Assembly (NCBI RefSeq): GCF_030380735.1
Contig: NZ_JAUDRZ010000030.1
Location: 124,001 to 188,000 of the forward strand
Length of the DNA: 64,000 bases
DNA from: Rhizobium sp. S152
GTDB lineage: Bacteria; Pseudomonadota; Alphaproteobacteria; Rhizobiales; Rhizobiaceae
Direction of reading: 5' to 3'
This document shows, piece by piece, positions 61,361 to 64,000 of the stretch. Position 1 is the stretch's first letter. Each line of letters opens with the position of its first letter. The notes below the pieces were generated by a model, which had not been told where the DNA came from, searched no databases, and was given only the letters and a program-made list of their open reading frames with translations. The position numbers and the translations under genes are program-made.

Positions 61361-62764
61361 TCAAACAACCCGGACATAACTCGTCATGCCGGTCTTCTGA
61401 TGCTCGATGATGTGGCAATGCAACAGCCAGTCGCCGGGATTGTCTGCAACGAAGGCAAGCTGCACCTTCTCGTCCGGCTGGACCAGATAGGTATCGGTGA
61501 CGAGCGGCATGACTTCTCGCGTCGAGGATGAAAGCACCGTGAAGCTCATGCCGTGCAGGTGGATCGGGTGCGTGTGTGGCGTCACGTTTTCCAGCTGCAG
61601 GATATAGCTCCTGCCGAGCTTCAGTTCCGCGAGCGGCGCCGTCGGGTCGCTGGTGTCTCCCGGCCACGGCACCTTGTTGATGGCCCAGAAGCTGTAGCCG
61701 AGCGTGCCGCAGATGCCGTCCACAGGCGCGTTCTCCGCGGTGGCGCTGAGCACCACTGAAATTTTCTGCGCGGATGACACGTCGGGCTTGGCGATCGGAT
61801 TTTCGGCCAGTACCGCGAGGTCACCGACATTGCGTTTCAGCGATGTTCCGACCGATCGCAACCTTGCAATGGTCTTCGGCGTCGTGCCGCGGATATCCTC
61901 GAGCGTCGCGATGGCGCCCTCGCTATCCGGCATTCTGACCGCCAGATCCAGCCGCTGGCCGGGGCCGATCTGCAGCAGGTCGAGCGGGAAGCGCTTCGGT
62001 ACCGGGTTTCCATCGATGGCAATGACGGTCGCCTCGGCGCCCTCCATCTTCATCGAGAAGATGCGTGTGACATCGGTGACGGCGATGCGCACGCGGATCA
62101 GGCCGCCGGCCGGCGCGTCGTATTGCGGCTCCTGGTGCCAGTTGGCGGTTCGCACCGTTCCGTAGGTGCCGGCCTTGGCGGCGTCGCGCGGACGGAATGC
62201 GGCAATGAACTGGCCGTCGCCGCCCAGCCGCCAGTCGCGCAGATTGAGCACCACTTCGGAATCGAACGTCGGGTCGGCGTCATCCTCGACGACGATCACC
62301 CCCGTCATGCCCTGTCCCATCTGCGCCAGCGTATTGCAGTGGGGGTGATACCAGAAGGTGCCGGCATCCGGCGGCGTGAAGGAGTAGTCGAAGCTGTCGC
62401 CGGTATAGACGTAGGGCTGCGTCATGAACGGCACGCCGTCCATCTTGTTGAGGATGCGCAGGCCATGCCAGTGGATAGTGGTCGGCTCGTCGAGCGTGTT
62501 CGTCAGCCGCGCTGCATACGGCTTGCCCTTGGTCATGCGGAGCACGGGCGGCAGCCCGGCATCGCCCCCTACATCACCCCATGTCATTATGTTCTTCGTG
62601 ATGCCGGCGTCGGTGAGCGTCGCTTGCGTCTTCAGCGCTTTCAGCACCTGCGGCTCGGGTGCGGCCTCCGCCAGCCCGAACTTGCCCGCGACCGCGACGC
62701 CTACACCGTAAGCGCCGGCCACGGCGGAGACTTTCAACAGATTGCGGCGGGTGAGGAGGGGCAT
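61361..62764 (-). CDS. Tat-exported multicopper oxidase
   Basis: 467 residues. Twin-arginine signal LTRRNLLKVSAVAGAYGVG then AEAAPEP. All copper-ligand motifs are present: HWHG, WYHPHCNTLAQ, HTHPIHLHGMSF and HCHIIEHQKTGM, so the T1 and T2/T3 sites look complete. The architecture is three cupredoxin domains, as in CueO/PcoA-like laccases, without an extra methionine-rich insert by eye. Probably Cu(I) or phenol oxidation in the periplasm. Confidence 0.92.
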   Translation of the reverse strand: MPLLTRRNLLKVSAVAGAYGVGVAVAGKFGLAEAAPEPQVLKALKTQATLTDAGITKNIMTWGDVGGDAGLPPVLRMTKGKPYAARLTNTLDEPTTIHWHGLRILNKMDGVPFMTQPYVYTGDSFDYSFTPPDAGTFWYHPHCNTLAQMGQGMTGVIVVEDDADPTFDSEVVLNLRDWRLGGDGQFIAAFRPRDAAKAGTYGTVRTANWHQEPQYDAPAGGLIRVRIAVTDVTRIFSMKMEGAEATVIAIDGNPVPKRFPLDLLQIGPGQRLDLAVRMPDSEGAIATLEDIRGTTPKTIARLRSVGTSLKRNVGDLAVLAENPIAKPDVSSAQKISVVLSATAENAPVDGICGTLGYSFWAINKVPWPGDTSDPTAPLAELKLGRSYILQLENVTPHTHPIHLHGMSFTVLSSSTREVMPLVTDTYLVQPDEKVQLAFVADNPGDWLLHCHIIEHQKTGMTSYVRVV

Positions 62765-62842
62765 GGCATGGCTCCGGCAGAACGATATCCGTCCTCTTTA
62801 AAGTTGACCGCTGACTTCAGCAATATGCGGCGCTCTGCCAAA

Positions 62843-62859
62843 CTGCCGCATGACGGCAG
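62843..62859. promoter_or_regulatory. Palindrome upstream of the multicopper oxidase
   Basis: CTGCCG-CATGA-CGGCAG, perfect 6-bp arms, 79-95 bp upstream of the multicopper oxidase start and about 175 bp upstream of aspS. The 62765-63033 gap is the divergent promoter region of the two genes. An operator is possible; a CueR consensus is not evident. Confidence 0.35.
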
Positions 62860-63033
62860 GAGGCGGTAAGGTTGCCGTATGGCCGAAAACCTCGTTCAAA
62901 GCGCGTGCAAGCGGCGCCAAGTCTTGACAAATCAGGCCGTCCATGCGCTTTTCCGCCCGATTTTCTTGTCGGCGCGAGAGAGCCTTTGGAGCCCCTGCTG
63001 CCGTCTTTAAGCCAAATACTGGGAATTGAGATG

Positions 63034-64000
63034 ATGCATCGTTACCGCAGCCATACATGTGCAGCCCTCCGCAAGTCGGATGTCGGCGCCAATGTCCGGA
63101 TTTCCGGCTGGGTCCACCGCGTTCGTGACCATGGCGGCGTTCTCTTCATCGACCTTCGCGACCATTACGGCATGACCCAGGTCGTCGCCGACCCGGATAG
63201 CCCGGCCTTCAAGATCGCCGAGACTGTTCGCGGCGAATGGGTTATCCGCATCGATGGCGTCGTCAAGGCGCGTTCGGAAGACACCGTCAACAAGAACATG
63301 GCGACCGGCGAGATCGAACTCTACGCCCAGGAGATCGAAGTGCTCTCCGAAGCCAAGGAACTGCCGCTGCCGGTCTTCGGCGAGCCTGATTATCCCGAGG
63401 ACATCCGCCTCAAGTACCGCTTCCTCGACCTGCGCCGCGAGACGCTGCACAAGAACATCGTCAAGCGCAGCCAGATCATTTCCGATATCCGCAACCGCAT
63501 GACGTCGGCCGGCTTCGGCGAATACACGACCCCGATCCTGACAGCATCTTCGCCGGAAGGCGCGCGCGACTTCCTCGTGCCATCTAGAATCCACCCCGGC
63601 CAGTTCTTCGCGCTGCCGCAGGCGCCGCAGCAGTACAAGCAGCTCTTGATGGTTGCCGGTTTCGACCGCTACTTCCAGATCGCGCCGTGCTTCCGCGATG
63701 AAGACCCGCGCGCCGACCGCCTGCCGGGCGAATTCTACCAGCTCGACCTGGAAATGAGCTTCGTCACCCAGGAAGACGTCTGGGACACGATGGCCCCGAT
63801 CATGACCTCTGTCTTCGAGCAGTTCGCCGAAGGCAAGCCGGTCACCAAGGAATGGCCGCGCATCCCCTATGATGTCGCCATCCGCAAGTACGGCTCCGAC
63901 AAGCCCGACCTGCGTAACCCGATCGAGATGCAGGCCGTCACCGAGCACTTCGCAGGCTCCGGCTTCAAGGTCTTCGCCGGCATGATCGCCTCGAACCCGA
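63034..64000 (+). CDS. aspS: Aspartyl-tRNA synthetase (3' end beyond window)
   Basis: First 322 codons seen (family about 590 residues). Starts MHRYRSHTCAALRKSDVG; an ATG at 63031 is adjacent. OB-fold anticodon-binding domain with SGWVHRVRDHGGVLFIDLRD, then class II motifs: motif 1 region (FLDLRRETLHKNIVKRSQI) and motif 2 (FQIAPCFRDEDPRADRLPGE). Bacterial type, so either Asp-specific or non-discriminating; the window does not include motif 3. Confidence 0.97.
   Translation, partial: MHRYRSHTCAALRKSDVGANVRISGWVHRVRDHGGVLFIDLRDHYGMTQVVADPDSPAFKIAETVRGEWVIRIDGVVKARSEDTVNKNMATGEIELYAQEIEVLSEAKELPLPVFGEPDYPEDIRLKYRFLDLRRETLHKNIVKRSQIISDIRNRMTSAGFGEYTTPILTASSPEGARDFLVPSRIHPGQFFALPQAPQQYKQLLMVAGFDRYFQIAPCFRDEDPRADRLPGEFYQLDLEMSFVTQEDVWDTMAPIMTSVFEQFAEGKPVTKEWPRIPYDVAIRKYGSDKPDLRNPIEMQAVTEHFAGSGFKVFAGMIASNP

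Noticed and set aside
1..64000. Mobile elements, prophage or CRISPR array
   Set aside because: No transposase, integrase, terminal repeats or spaced direct repeats were seen; gene order is largely that of a conserved rhizobial chromosome.

Overview
The window is a stretch of a GC-rich alphaproteobacterial chromosome, almost certainly from a Rhizobium-like member of the Rhizobiaceae. The evidence is the order rpsF-rpsR-DUF2232-rplI followed by dnaB and alr, the block lptF-lptG-lptD-surA-pdxA-rsmA, the replication regulator hdaA beside ppk and ppx, an Omp25/RopB-type porin, and codon use rich in GNN..NNC. That codon use creates many long antisense shadow frames. No rRNA, tRNA, CRISPR array, prophage or intact insertion sequence was seen. 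About 60 genes are supported; alr (left) and aspS (right) run off the edges.

Layout. 1-9130: alr, dnaB, an inserted MarR/MFS/HlyD efflux cassette, then the ribosomal operon rpsF-rpsR-DUF2232-rplI. 9157-16924: an aldo-keto reductase, the fatty-acid core fabD-fabG-acpP-fabF, then mltG, yicC and gmk. 16936-24532 (minus strand): lptF-lptG-lptD-surA-pdxA-rsmA, an outer-membrane biogenesis operon with overlapping junctions. 24878-33874: pepA-holC, a GrpB-like protein, a sugar 1-dehydrogenase with a palindromic operator candidate, a polysaccharide deacetylase lipoprotein, an ABC-F ATPase, a GGDEF protein, a DinB-like protein and a glutathione S-transferase. 33979-40702: ndk, a lipoprotein/CGNR-regulator pair divergent from an orphan LivH-like permease across a shared 30-bp near-palindrome, and the minus-strand run SDR-uvrC-pgsA-moaD-moaE. 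41059-49838: Omp25-like protein, SDR/LysR pair, GST, rlmJ, a molybdopterin oxidoreductase overlapping a Nudix hydrolase, a frameshifted phnM, and an antitoxin with a nonsense-interrupted VapC toxin. 49899-64000: purM-purN, perM-hdaA, ppk-ppx behind a PHO-box-like element, a phytase-like esterase, an adenylate cyclase, rnd, a Tat-exported multicopper oxidase and aspS.

Most of the window is conserved housekeeping. Four places hold the most interest. One is the CGNR regulator and orphan permease, whose 60-bp divergent spacer is half occupied by a near-perfect palindrome overlapping both predicted -10 boxes. The second is the pair of decayed genes side by side (phnM with a frameshift, vapC with an in-frame TGA beside an intact antitoxin). 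The third is the perM-hdaA-ppk-ppx run, where an 11-bp-periodic PHO-like element fills the gap between a replication-control gene and polyphosphate kinase. The fourth is a set of inverted repeats in dnaB, omp25, purM and other leaders. I did not find a clearly new multi-gene defence or biosynthetic system.
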